A DNA stretch of 64,000 bases from Candidatus Bipolaricaulota bacterium (GTDB taxonomy: Bacteria; Bipolaricaulota; Bipolaricaulia; Bipolaricaulales; Bipolaricaulaceae). The notes under the pieces are model-generated. The model was not told where the DNA came from, did no database searches, and worked only from the letters and a program-made list of their open reading frames with translations. The stretch lies in contig JACIWL010000002.1 of assembly GCA_014360995.1 (NCBI GenBank), positions 33,308 through 97,307 of the forward strand. Direction: 5' to 3'. Positions 9,453-18,428 of this stretch are shown in pieces. The first letter of the stretch is position 1. Every line of letters starts with the position of its first letter. The translations under genes were made by a program, and so were the position numbers.

Positions 9453-10666
9453 CCTAGGCCTAAATATTCGCGCTGTTTGGGCGTAAGGGTATCGATGGCC
9501 ACGCCCCGGCTTTGTAAGAAGAGCCGGGCCACCTCCTCGTCGATCTCCTTTGGCACTGGGTAGACCCGGGGAGAGAGCCTTCCTCCCTCGCGGGCAAGCC
9601 AAAGAAGGGAGAGGAGCTGCAGGGAAAAGGAGAGGTCCATGATCTCCGCGGGATGGCCATCCCCGGCCACCAGGTTCACCAGCCGTCCCCGCGCCAGAAG
9701 ATACACACGCTTTCCATTGGGAAGGAGACACTCCTCCAGGTGATCCCGCACCTTCCGGACGCGGGAATTGGCGTAAATGGAGCGGACATCGATTTCCACA
9801 TCGAAGTGGCCGGCGTTGGCCAAGATACACCCGTCTTTGGCGGCCAAAATGTTGGCGAAGGTCACGGCGTCGATGCAACCCGTGGCGGTAACCAAAAAGT
9901 CCGCGTGGGCAATGGCCTCCCGCACAGGGGCGACGGAGAAACCCTCCATCACCGCCTCCGCCGCCTTCACCGGGTCCACCTCGGTCACGATCACTTCGGC
10001 CCCCAGGCCCCGCGCCCGCTGGGCAATGCCCTTCCCGCACCAGCCATAACCCACCACCACCACGGTTTTCCCGGCCAAAAGGAGGTTGGTGGTGCGCATA
10101 ATCGCGTCCCAAACCGACTGCCCTGTCCCATAGCGGTTGTCAAAGAGGGACTTCATGCGGGCGTCGTTCACTGCCACCGCCGGAAAGCGCAGCTTCCCCT
10201 CCCGCTCAAGCTTCTTTAAGCGGATCACCCCAGTGGTGGTCTCCTCGCAGATCCCCATCGTCTCTTCTCCCAACTCCCGGACTTCCCCGTGAAGGAGATG
10301 GGAGAGGTCCCCGCCGTCGTCGAGGACAAGATGAGGGCGCAGGGAGAGGACTTTGCGGAGGAATTCCTGGTATTCCTCTTCGGTGGCCTCACCCCGGGCA
10401 TAGACGGGCATTTCCTCAGCCAGGGCCTGGGCCACGTCGTCCTTGGCGGAAAGAGGGTTGGAGCTGGTGACAGCCACCTCTCCGCCCAGGGCCTTTATGG
10501 CCAAGGCCAGGCGGGCAGTTTTGGCTTCGAGATGGATGGCCATGGATATGCGCTTCCCCGCAAGGGGCTTTTCTTTGGCGTAGCGCCCCTCTAAAAGGGC
10601 GAGGATGGGCATGTGGTCCCTCACCCACTGGATCTTTTCCCAGCCGCTCTTTTTGGCCTCGCTCAT
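9449..10666 (-). CDS. ahcY: Adenosylhomocysteinase
   Basis: HLEAKTARLALAIKALGGEVAVTSSNPLSAKDDVAQAL, VVVGYGWCGKGIAQRARGLGAEVIVTEVDPVKAAEAVMEGF, ANAGHFDVEID. Confidence 0.95.
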   Translation of the reverse strand: MSEAKKSGWEKIQWVRDHMPILALLEGRYAKEKPLAGKRISMAIHLEAKTARLALAIKALGGEVAVTSSNPLSAKDDVAQALAEEMPVYARGEATEEEYQEFLRKVLSLRPHLVLDDGGDLSHLLHGEVRELGEETMGICEETTTGVIRLKKLEREGKLRFPAVAVNDARMKSLFDNRYGTGQSVWDAIMRTTNLLLAGKTVVVVGYGWCGKGIAQRARGLGAEVIVTEVDPVKAAEAVMEGFSVAPVREAIAHADFLVTATGCIDAVTFANILAAKDGCILANAGHFDVEIDVRSIYANSRVRKVRDHLEECLLPNGKRVYLLARGRLVNLVAGDGHPAEIMDLSFSLQLLSLLWLAREGGRLSPRVYPVPKEIDEEVARLFLQSRGVAIDTLTPKQREYLGLG

Positions 10667-10682
10667 GGCGCGAGATCTTAGC

Positions 10683-11516
10683 TCACACCCTTTCCGCGCG
10701 CAGGCTCCAAAGGATGCCCAAAAGGACAAGGCCGATACCCACCCCTTGCCCCAAACGCAGGGTCTCCCCAAAGAGGAAGAAGGCCCAAAGGGTCGCGCCC
10801 ACGGGCTCGCCCAAGAGAGCCACGGCCACGGCGAACGCTGGAAACTTCCCGAGGGCCCAGTTCACCGTGGTGTGGCCGAGGATCTGAGGGACAAGGGCGA
10901 TGAGGCCGATCCAAAGCCAATCGGTATGTGGGGGAAGGGGAGTGGAAGCACAAGCGGAAAGCCCAAGAAAAACGGCGGCGGAAAGATAGACCAGGGAGAC
11001 GTAGGAAGGAAGGGACATGTTTTTTCGCACCCGGCGTCCCAAAAGGAGGTAGCCAGAGGCCGCCAGGGCCCCCAAAACGGCCAAGGCATCGCCAAGAAGG
11101 GCCGCCGGGCTTAAGGAAAAGTCGCCAAGCCCAATGAGAATGGTCCCAGCCAACCCCATCGCCACCCCGAGCCAAAACGCACGCTTAGGTCTCTCCCCCA
11201 AAAGCCAGGAGAACAACCCGACAAAGAGGGGATTGGTGTTCACCAAAACCACGGAGCTTGCGATGGAAGTGAGGTGGATGGACTGTATCCAAAAGGCAAA
11301 ATGGGCGGCGAGGAAAATCCCGGCGAGAAGGGCAAAAGGGGCCTCTTTCTTCCACCAAGTTCTGATCCCAAAGGGTAAGAAGACCGCCGCGGAAAAAATC
11401 ATCCGCCAGGCGGCCACAGTGAGGGCGGGCGCAGAGGTGAAGCGGACAAGGGGCCCGCCCCAGGAGACGGCCACCACTCCCAAAAGCAAAGCCAGCCAGT
11501 TCCAGCCCTTCCCCAT
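10683..11516 (-). CDS. EamA/DMT family transporter
   Basis: About 10 TM segments, GPLVRFTSAPALTVAAWRM, EPVGATLWAFFLFGETL. Confidence 0.85.
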   Translation of the reverse strand: MGKGWNWLALLLGVVAVSWGGPLVRFTSAPALTVAAWRMIFSAAVFLPFGIRTWWKKEAPFALLAGIFLAAHFAFWIQSIHLTSIASSVVLVNTNPLFVGLFSWLLGERPKRAFWLGVAMGLAGTILIGLGDFSLSPAALLGDALAVLGALAASGYLLLGRRVRKNMSLPSYVSLVYLSAAVFLGLSACASTPLPPHTDWLWIGLIALVPQILGHTTVNWALGKFPAFAVAVALLGEPVGATLWAFFLFGETLRLGQGVGIGLVLLGILWSLRAERV

Positions 11517-11554
11517 AAAAGAAAAAAGCCCCGGCCTCTCCTAGCCGGAGCTTT
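11517..11554 (-). terminator. Rho-independent terminator downstream of ferredoxin gene
   Basis: Minus strand AAAGCTCCGGCTAGGAGAGGCCGGGGCTTTTTTCTTTT: GC stem followed by T-run. Confidence 0.8.
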
Positions 11555-11575
11555 CCTCCCCTTTGCGGGCGAACT

Positions 11576-11755
11576 TCAGCGGCTGATCGCGCCCACCGGG
11601 CACTGGTCTATGGCCTCATCCACGCAGGGAAGGGTCTCATCCGCGCCCTTTATCACGTGGGAGTAGCCATCATCGCCGATCTCAAAAACCTCCGGACAGA
11701 TCTGGGCGCAAAGCCCGCAACCGGTGCACAAATCCTGATCCACTTTTAGCGCCAT
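11576..11755 (-). CDS. [4Fe-4S] ferredoxin (59 aa)
   Basis: Manual translation MALKVDQDLCTGCGLCAQICPEVFEIGDDGYSHVIKGADETLPCVDEAIDQCPVGAISR; too short for the ORF track. Confidence 0.92.
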   Translation of the reverse strand: MALKVDQDLCTGCGLCAQICPEVFEIGDDGYSHVIKGADETLPCVDEAIDQCPVGAISR

Positions 11756-11778
11756 GCCACCTCCTTTTCGGTGGCGTG

Positions 11779-11784
11779 ACTATA
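11779..11784 (-). promoter_or_regulatory. Candidate -10 box TATAGT for the ferredoxin gene
   Basis: TATAGT upstream of AGGAGG and ATG on the minus strand. Confidence 0.5.
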
Positions 11785-11862
11785 GCATGGGATATCCTAC
11801 TGGTCCACGTTGGCCCTGGAGGCCACAAACGGCTATAGTTCCAGCCAATCGGAGGTGGAAGA

Positions 11863-12696
11863 ATGAAGAAAGCGTTGGGAGCGATCATGGTGTTGGTGGC
11901 CCTGGGCATTTTGGGCTTGGCCCAGGGGGATCTCGTGGCCCAGGCGGATGCCCTTTTTGAGGAAGTTTGGCTTTCCCCGTATACCCCAACCACGGCCGCG
12001 GAGCTGCGCGCGAAATTGGAGTCCGCCATCGACCTTTATCTGCGCGCTCTGAACCTCGACCCTCAAAATGCCTACATTCTCAATATGTTGGCCCGCTCCT
12101 ATTACACATTGGCCGACATCTTTTTGCCGGAGAAGGAAAAGCAGGCCGTTCACGAGCAGGGGCAAATCTACGGGGAGCGCTCCCTTAGGACCGATGCGGA
12201 GTTCGTGCGGGTGGAGAGGGAGAAAGGGTTTGTGGAGGCAGTAGCGATTTCCACGGATATCGCCGCCCTTTATTGGACCTATGCCAACTGGGCCAGGAAG
12301 ATCGACCTGGGCGGCCCGTTTTATCTCGTTGCCCGGGCCCTGGCCGGCGACGACAAAAAGCTTTTTGCCCTCATGACCCGCTGCCTGGAACTCGATCGGG
12401 AATACCTGGCCGGGGGGCCCTTGCGGTCCATGGCCGCTTACTACTCCAAGCACCCCTTCAGCAAGGACTACGAGAAGGCCAGGGAGCTCCTTCAAGAAGC
12501 CATGGCCCTTCACGGAGATTACTTGGAGAACCAGCTCTTTTACGTGGAGTATTATCTCATCCCCAAGGAGCTTTGGGCCGAGGCCAGGACAGTTTTGGAA
12601 AGAATCATCGCCTCTCCCATCGAACCTTACCCCCTTATGAACAGCTATTGCCAGCTTAAGGCCGCAAAGCTCCTGGCGGAGGTCCAAACGAAGTGA
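11863..12696 (+). CDS. Secreted helical-repeat protein, TRAP transporter TatT-component-like
   Basis: Signal peptide MKKALGAIMVLVALGILGLAQG; helical repeats AIDLYLRALNLDPQNAYILNMLARSYYTLAD; GGPFYL...LALDREYL-type pattern. Confidence 0.5.
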   Translation: MKKALGAIMVLVALGILGLAQGDLVAQADALFEEVWLSPYTPTTAAELRAKLESAIDLYLRALNLDPQNAYILNMLARSYYTLADIFLPEKEKQAVHEQGQIYGERSLRTDAEFVRVEREKGFVEAVAISTDIAALYWTYANWARKIDLGGPFYLVARALAGDDKKLFALMTRCLELDREYLAGGPLRSMAAYYSKHPFSKDYEKARELLQEAMALHGDYLENQLFYVEYYLIPKELWAEARTVLERIIASPIEPYPLMNSYCQLKAAKLLAEVQTK

Positions 12697-12704
12697 GGTG
12701 AGAG

Positions 12705-13940
12705 ATGCCGGCGATCCTCGTGATCCTCGATGGTCTAGGCGGCCGGCCCACGGATTTCGCGGGCGCTACGTGTCTGGAGCGCGCTGCCCACCCCAACCTC
12801 GATGAGCTTGCAGCGCAAGGGGCGTTGGGCCTCATGGACCCCATCGCGCCCGGGATCCGTCCGGGCTCGGACACCGCCCACCTTTCCATCTTCGGTTACG
12901 ATCCCCTTCAGGTCTACACCGGCCGCGGGGCGTTTGAGGTCCTGGGGATCGGGATGGAGGTCCAGGGCGGGGACATCTGCTTCCGCGCCAACTTCGCCAC
13001 CGTGGAGGAGCGGGAGGAAAAACTCATCGTCCTGGACCGCCGGGCCGGGCGCCTGGAGGAAGGGAAGCTTTTGGAAGAGGCGGTGAACTCCGTATCCCTG
13101 CGGGATTTTGGGGTGGAATTCTTCTTCCGTGCCTCCACTGAGCACCGCGGTGCCCTCGTCCTCCGGGGGGAAGGCCTTTCCGCCGCCGTCTCCGATACCG
13201 ATCCCCACGAGATTGGGGTTCCTGTGGCCGAGGCTAGGGCTTTAGAGGAAAGCGAGGCCGCCCGCCGCACCGCCCAAATCCTCAACGCCTTCACCCGCCG
13301 GGCCTACGAGGCCCTCCGCGACCACCCGGTGAACAAAAAGCGCCTCGCGGAAGGGAAACTTCCGGGGAATGCCCTTCTCCTTCGAGGGGCGGCGGTGATG
13401 CCCAAGTTGGTGCCCGTGACCGAAACCTACGGGATCCGCGCGGTCTGCATTGCCGGGGGCGCCCTCTACAAAGGGGTGGCGCGCCTGGCGGGGATGGAGG
13501 TTCTTTCCGTTCACGGCGCTACCGGTGACCTCAAAACCGATCTCCGGGCCAAGGCCCGGGCCGTCTTGGAGACCCTGGCCTCATTCGACCTCGTCTTTGT
13601 TCACATCAAGGGGACGGACAACGCTGGCCACGACGGCGACCCTTGGGCGAAAAAAACGTTCATCGAGCGTGTGGACCGCGAGTTCTTTGGGGAGCTCCTC
13701 CCAAAACTTCCCAAGGACGTCCACCTCTGCGTTTCCGGGGACCACACCACCCCGCCGGCGGTGCGGGAGCACACCGCAGACCCCGTGCCGGCCCTCTTCT
13801 TTGGCCCGGCGATCAGGCCCGATCGCACCCGCACCTTCTCCGAGCGGGCCGCAGGCGAGGGCGGCCTTGGCCGCTTCTCCGGGCGTCTCCTCCCCCAGCT
13901 TTTGGGCTACTGCGATTTCGGGGGTAAGTTCGGGGCCTAA
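12705..13940 (+). CDS. apgM: 2,3-bisphosphoglycerate-independent phosphoglycerate mutase (archaeal type)
   Basis: ILVILDGLGGRPTDFAGATCLERAAHPNLDELAAQGALGLMDPIAPGIRPGSDTAHLSIFGYDP. Confidence 0.93.
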   Translation: MPAILVILDGLGGRPTDFAGATCLERAAHPNLDELAAQGALGLMDPIAPGIRPGSDTAHLSIFGYDPLQVYTGRGAFEVLGIGMEVQGGDICFRANFATVEEREEKLIVLDRRAGRLEEGKLLEEAVNSVSLRDFGVEFFFRASTEHRGALVLRGEGLSAAVSDTDPHEIGVPVAEARALEESEAARRTAQILNAFTRRAYEALRDHPVNKKRLAEGKLPGNALLLRGAAVMPKLVPVTETYGIRAVCIAGGALYKGVARLAGMEVLSVHGATGDLKTDLRAKARAVLETLASFDLVFVHIKGTDNAGHDGDPWAKKTFIERVDREFFGELLPKLPKDVHLCVSGDHTTPPAVREHTADPVPALFFGPAIRPDRTRTFSERAAGEGGLGRFSGRLLPQLLGYCDFGGKFGA

Positions 13941-13941
13941 C

Positions 13942-14337
13942 ATGAACCTGCGGGAAGTGGCCGAACTTGTGGGCGCGCGGTTCCTCGCCGGAGCGGACTT
14001 GGCAGACCGGGAAGTAAACGCGGCCTTCGCCGCCGACCTCCTTTCCGACGTTCTGGCCATGGTGCGAGAGGAGGGGGTGCTCCTCATCACCGGCACCGTC
14101 ACCGCCCAGGTGGTGCGGGTGGCGGAGGTGATGAACTTGGCGGGGGTGGTGTTCGTGCGGGGAAAGCTGCCGGCCAAACCTACCGTGGATTACGCCGCGG
14201 CCGCGGGCATCCCCCTCCTCGCCACCCCCCGCACCATGTACGAGACCTGCGGAATCCTCTACACCCACGGCCTCCCTCCGGCCAAACGCAAGCCCTTCCC
14301 CTACGAGCATGATCAGCCCGGCTCCCCTCCGCCATAG
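13942..14337 (+). CDS. DRTGG domain protein (copy 1)
   Basis: ADLLSDVLAMV...AGVVFVRGKLPAKPTVDYAAAAGIPLLATPRTMYETCGIL. Confidence 0.75.
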   Translation: MNLREVAELVGARFLAGADLADREVNAAFAADLLSDVLAMVREEGVLLITGTVTAQVVRVAEVMNLAGVVFVRGKLPAKPTVDYAAAAGIPLLATPRTMYETCGILYTHGLPPAKRKPFPYEHDQPGSPPP

Positions 14338-14785
14338 GGAGATCTTCCCCGTAGCCGGACTAGACCTGGAGCGGGCGGGCACGGTCTCCACTGAAGTTCA
14401 ACGGGTCCTGAGGAAGCTCGGGGTGGAACCGGAGGTGGTGCGGCGCGCGGGGATCGTCTGCTTTGAAGGGGAAATGAACATCGTCCTTTACACCCCGGGC
14501 GGCCGCATCATCCTCCTCGTTTACGACGACCGGGTGGAGCTGATCTTTTCCGATCAAGGCCCGGGGATTCCCGACATCGAATTGGCCCGGCAGCCTGGGT
14601 ACTCCACGGCCCCGAACTGGGCCCGGGAACTAGGATTTGGCTCGGGGATGGGCATCCCCAACATGGAGACGAATTCCGATAAACTCGAGATCCGCTCCCG
14701 GCCCGGCGAGGGCACGGTCATTCGCGCCGTGATCCTAAGGAGGAGGAATGAAACTGAAGGAAGTGGTGAAGGCCCTCGGCCTTGA
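14309..14785 (+). CDS. GHKL ATPase, anti-sigma regulatory factor (RsbW/RsbT-like)
   Basis: VYDDRVELIFSDQGPGIPDIELA...GFGSGMGIPNMETNSDKLEIRSRPGEGTVIRAV. Confidence 0.8.
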   Translation: MISPAPLRHREIFPVAGLDLERAGTVSTEVQRVLRKLGVEPEVVRRAGIVCFEGEMNIVLYTPGGRIILLVYDDRVELIFSDQGPGIPDIELARQPGYSTAPNWARELGFGSGMGIPNMETNSDKLEIRSRPGEGTVIRAVILRRRNETEGSGEGPRP

Positions 14786-15080
14786 GATCCTAGTTTTTCC
14801 CGCGCCAGATTTGGAAGTCCACGACGGCTACGTTTCCGACCTTCTTTCCGATGTTTTAGCCCATGCCAAGCCCGGGGAACTTTGGCTTACCCACCAGCGC
14901 CACCTTAACGTCGTGGCCGTGGCCAAGCTCCGGGAGCTGAGCGGGGTGATCTTCGTACGGGGAATCCGCCCTGGGCTGGATGTGCTCCAAAAAGCTCGAG
15001 AGGAAGGGGTCAATCTCTTTGTCTCCGAAAGCGATGCGTTCCACACCGCGGGGAGACTACACCGCCTCCTTTTCCCATGA
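14748..15080 (+). CDS. DRTGG domain protein (copy 2)
   Basis: VSDLLSDVLAHAKPGELWLTHQRHLNVVAVAKLRELSGVIFVRGIRPGLDVLQKAREEGVNLF; paralog of copy 1. Confidence 0.75.
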   Translation: MKLKEVVKALGLEILVFPAPDLEVHDGYVSDLLSDVLAHAKPGELWLTHQRHLNVVAVAKLRELSGVIFVRGIRPGLDVLQKAREEGVNLFVSESDAFHTAGRLHRLLFP

Positions 15081-15829
15081 GGTGGTTCCGCATCGACCTC
15101 CACATCCACTCCGTCCTCTCCCCTTGCGGCTCTTTGGCCATGTCCCCGCGCCGGATCGTGGAAGAGGTAAGGAAGGCCGGGCTTGATCTCATTGCCGTCT
15201 GCGATCACAATGCCGGGGAAAACGGGAAATACGTGCGAAAAATTGCGAAAGGCTCACCGGTCGTCCTCATGGGAATGGAGATCCAGACTGCGGAAGAAGT
15301 GGAGATCCTCGCCCTTTTCGCCGAGGAAGAACCGTGTTTAGTCCTCCAGGAGGAACTTTACGCCCTTCTCCCCCCGATTCGCAACGACCCGGAGCTTTTC
15401 GGCGACCAGCTCGTGGTGGACGAGGAGGATGAGATCGTTCGGTCCCTGGAGAAGCTCCTCCTTTCGCCCGTTCCTCTCTCGCTGGAAGAGGTGGTGGAAA
15501 GGGTGAAGGCCCGGGGGGGACTGGTGATCCCGGCCCATGTGGACCGCGTTCCCGGTGGGCTTTTAGGCGTATTGGGATTTTTCCCTCCGGGGGAGTGGCC
15601 GGCGGTGGAGATCTCTCCCTGGCTTTCCTTAAAGGAGGCGAAAGAGCGCTGGCCGGAGCTTGAGGGACGTAGTATTTTTCGCTCTTCGGATGCCCATTAC
15701 CCTGAGGAGATTGGCCGGGCTTGGACGGAAGCGTACTTACGCGAACCGAGTTTTTCCGAGCTTTCCTTAGCTATTTTGGGAGAGGGTGGGCGCCGCGTGC
15801 GCCCAGGTCCGGCGCTTAAGGAGGGCTGA
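15077..15829 (+). CDS. PHP domain protein
   Basis: RIDLHIHSVLSPCGSLAMSPRRIVEEVRKAGLDLIAVCDHNAGEN, VIPAHVDR, RSSDAHYPEEIGRA. Confidence 0.85.
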   Translation: MRWFRIDLHIHSVLSPCGSLAMSPRRIVEEVRKAGLDLIAVCDHNAGENGKYVRKIAKGSPVVLMGMEIQTAEEVEILALFAEEEPCLVLQEELYALLPPIRNDPELFGDQLVVDEEDEIVRSLEKLLLSPVPLSLEEVVERVKARGGLVIPAHVDRVPGGLLGVLGFFPPGEWPAVEISPWLSLKEAKERWPELEGRSIFRSSDAHYPEEIGRAWTEAYLREPSFSELSLAILGEGGRRVRPGPALKEG

Positions 15830-16287
15830 TGGAGCGGGTTAAAGAGCAGGTTAAGGAGATTGTGCGGCCTTTTGCGGGTAAGCCCACAGAGCTCATCCAG
15901 GCCTTGCATCGCGTGCAAAGCGTGCTCGGCTGGCTTCCCCGGGAGGCCCAAGAGGTGGTGGCGGAGGTGGTGGGCGTTCCCCCTGCGCAGGTGCGGGGCG
16001 TGGTCACGTTTTACCACTTTTTCCGCACACGGCCCGTGGGGAAGCACACTATTCGGGTATGCCTGGGCACGGCCTGCCACGTGCGCGGGGCGGAGCGGGT
16101 GTTAAACGCGTTGCGGGAGGAGCTGGGCATCGAGCCTGGGCAGACTACCCCCGACGGGAAATTCAGCGTGGAAGTGGTGCGGTGTCTGGGCTGCTGCGGC
16201 CTCGCTCCAGTGATGATGATCGATGAGGAGGTCTATGGCCGGCTGGATCCAAGAAAGGCCCGGCAGATCGTCCGGGAAATTCCGTAA
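15829..16287 (+). CDS. NuoE/HoxE-type [2Fe-2S] subunit (copy 1)
   Basis: VCLGTACHVRGAERVLNALREELGIEPGQTTPDGKFSVEVVRCLGCCGLAPVMMIDEEVYG. Confidence 0.92.
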   Translation: MERVKEQVKEIVRPFAGKPTELIQALHRVQSVLGWLPREAQEVVAEVVGVPPAQVRGVVTFYHFFRTRPVGKHTIRVCLGTACHVRGAERVLNALREELGIEPGQTTPDGKFSVEVVRCLGCCGLAPVMMIDEEVYGRLDPRKARQIVREIP

Positions 16288-16835
16288 TGGTTGAGGATTT
16301 AGCCTTTCACCTTGCCGATCTTGTGGAGAACGCCATCCGCGCTAACGCGAGTTTCGTGGAGATCGAGCTTAGGCGGGAGGGCCCGGATTTTTTCTTGCGG
16401 CTGAGGGATGATGGGGTGGGGATGGACGAGGAGGCACGGCGCCGGGCCGCAGATCCCTTCTTTACCACCAAACCTGGCCGGAGAATCGGTTTGGGCTTGG
16501 CCCTTCTTCGCCAAACGGCCGAAGAGTTGGGCGGGGAATTTCGCTTGAACTCCCAGCCCGGATGGGGGACGGAGGTGGAGGTGCGCCTTCCCTGGGCCCA
16601 TCCGGATCGGCCGCCCCTCGGCGACCTCCCCGGCACCCTTATCCCCCTCATCGCCACCTCGCCCGTTGAATTTCGCCTTGTCTTTCGGGATGATCGCACT
16701 GCGTGGACCCTGGATACGCGGGAGATGAAGCAGGCCTTGGGAGAGGTGCCCCTCAGCCATCCTGAGGTCCTTTCTTTTTTGGAAGGGGAGATGCGCAAGG
16801 CTTTGGCGGACCTGGGCTGGAAGGAGGCGGGATGA
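16287..16835 (+). CDS. Stand-alone histidine-kinase-type ATPase (HATPase_c) without visible phosphoacceptor domain
   Basis: [84 protein letters not shown]. Confidence 0.85.
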   Translation: MVEDLAFHLADLVENAIRANASFVEIELRREGPDFFLRLRDDGVGMDEEARRRAADPFFTTKPGRRIGLGLALLRQTAEELGGEFRLNSQPGWGTEVEVRLPWAHPDRPPLGDLPGTLIPLIATSPVEFRLVFRDDRTAWTLDTREMKQALGEVPLSHPEVLSFLEGEMRKALADLGWKEAG

Positions 16836-17200
16836 AGCTGGAGGAGCTTAGGAAGATCCGGGAGCGGGCGGAGGCGGAGATGCGGCTTCGCGCGGGGGAG
16901 GCCCGGGTGAAGATCGTGGTGGGGATGGGAACTTCCGGCATCGCCGCTGGCGCCCGCCAGGTCCTGCGGGCCATCCTCGACGAGGTGGCCCAAAGAAATT
17001 TGCGCGATGTCTTGGTGACCCAGACCGGAGAGAAAGGGCTTTCCGCAAAAGAGCCCCTTGTGGAGGTCCATGAGCCCGGCCGGATCACCATCTATGGGGA
17101 GGTGGACGAAGCCACCGCCCGGAGGATCGTGGTCGAACACGTCCTGCACGGCCGGATCCTCGAGGACCACCTGGTGGAGCTGCGGGAGGTGCCGCGGTGA
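16832..17200 (+). CDS. Thioredoxin-like [2Fe-2S] ferredoxin-fold protein lacking all cysteines (HndB-like)
   Basis: VKIVVGMGTSGIAAGARQVLRAILDEVAQRNLRDVLVTQTGEKGLSAKEPLVEV; fold signature retained, no Cys in 122 aa. Confidence 0.75.
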   Translation: MKLEELRKIRERAEAEMRLRAGEARVKIVVGMGTSGIAAGARQVLRAILDEVAQRNLRDVLVTQTGEKGLSAKEPLVEVHEPGRITIYGEVDEATARRIVVEHVLHGRILEDHLVELREVPR

Positions 17201-17898
17201 TCAGCCTTACCATCGACGGAATAAGGGTTCAGGCGGAGGAAGGGGAGACGATTCTTGAGGCCGCAAAGAAGGCGGGGATCCGCATCCCCACCTTGTGCTA
17301 TTTGGAGGGGCTTTCCCCGCGGGGAGCCTGTCGAATCTGCCTTGTGGAGGTGCGCAACTGGGGAGGGCGCCTTGTCCCCTCCTGCGCCACCCCAGTACAA
17401 GAGGGGATGGAGGTGGTGGCCAACTCCCCCCGTCTGCGCGAGCTTCGGCGCACGATCCTGGAGATGATCTTCGTTGAGCGCAACCATATCTGCGCCTTTT
17501 GCGTCTCCAATGGCCACTGTGAACTGCAGGATCTGGCCATGGAATTGGGGATGGATCACGTGCGTTTTCCTTACCGCTGGCCCCTTTTGCCGTTGGACCT
17601 CAGCCACGAAAAATACGGGATCGACCACAACCGCTGTGTACTCTGCGGCCGGTGCGTGCGGGCCTGCGCGGAGGTGGAGGGGGCCATGACCTGGGGCTTC
17701 TCCGGCCGGGGGATCTTCACCCTGGTGGAGGCCGACCTCGGAGATCCCTGGGGGAAGTCCAAGACCTGCACGGGTTGCGGAAAATGCGTGCAGGCCTGCC
17801 CCACGGGCGCCCTCTTTGAGAAGGGGAAAGCCACAAGCGAGCAGGTGAAAAAGCCAGAAATCATCATGGAGGTCACGGAAAGGAGGCCCCGTGCCTAA
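17197..17898 (+). CDS. HoxU/NuoG-N-type iron-sulfur subunit of NiFe hydrogenase
   Basis: 2Fe-2S Cys pattern PTLCYLEGLSPRGACRICLVEV...PSCATPV; HxxxCxxCxxxxxC; two CxxCxxCxxxC(P) motifs. Confidence 0.9.
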   Translation: MISLTIDGIRVQAEEGETILEAAKKAGIRIPTLCYLEGLSPRGACRICLVEVRNWGGRLVPSCATPVQEGMEVVANSPRLRELRRTILEMIFVERNHICAFCVSNGHCELQDLAMELGMDHVRFPYRWPLLPLDLSHEKYGIDHNRCVLCGRCVRACAEVEGAMTWGFSGRGIFTLVEADLGDPWGKSKTCTGCGKCVQACPTGALFEKGKATSEQVKKPEIIMEVTERRPRA

Positions 17899-18418
17899 GC
17901 TGAGGGTGGCTACAGTGTGGTTTTCGGGGTGCTCCGGGTGCCACATGTCCTTTTTGGATCTGGACGAGCGGCTTTTGGAGTTCGCCGAGCGCGCGGAATT
18001 GGCCTTCTCTCCCATCGCCGACGTGAAGGAGTTTCCAGAGGATGTGGACGTGGTTTTGATCGAGGGGGCGGTGGGCAATACCGAGCACCTCCGCGAGCTT
18101 TTGGAGATCCGCAAAAAGGCGAAAATCCTTGTGGCTTTGGGGGATTGCGCCGTGACCGGGAACGTCCCGAGCATGCGCAACCCCCTTCCCCGGGAAGAGG
18201 TCCTGAGGGCCGTTTATGCCAAAGATGACCCACCGGGCCTGGAGGAAGGGGAGGTCCCCAAGCTCCTTCCCCAGGCCCTTCCCCTGCACGCGGTGGTGCG
18301 GGTGGACTTTTTCCTCCCGGGATGTCCGCCTCCAGCGGACCGCATTTGGAAATTTCTCCGGCCCCTACTTTTTGGGGAACAGCCCCAGCTTTCCGGGCCG
18401 GATCTGAAGTTCGGGTGA
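17891..18418 (+). CDS. NiFe hydrogenase small subunit (HoxY/HydS-like)
   Basis: [50 protein letters not shown]. Confidence 0.92.
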   Translation: MPKLRVATVWFSGCSGCHMSFLDLDERLLEFAERAELAFSPIADVKEFPEDVDVVLIEGAVGNTEHLRELLEIRKKAKILVALGDCAVTGNVPSMRNPLPREEVLRAVYAKDDPPGLEEGEVPKLLPQALPLHAVVRVDFFLPGCPPPADRIWKFLRPLLFGEQPQLSGPDLKFG

Positions 18419-18428
18419 AGGAGGAGCC

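Noticed and set aside
13450-13941. N-terminal extension of ORF 13450-14337 within apgM
   Set aside because: Overlaps conserved apgM sequence out of frame; the DRTGG protein starts at ATG 13942.
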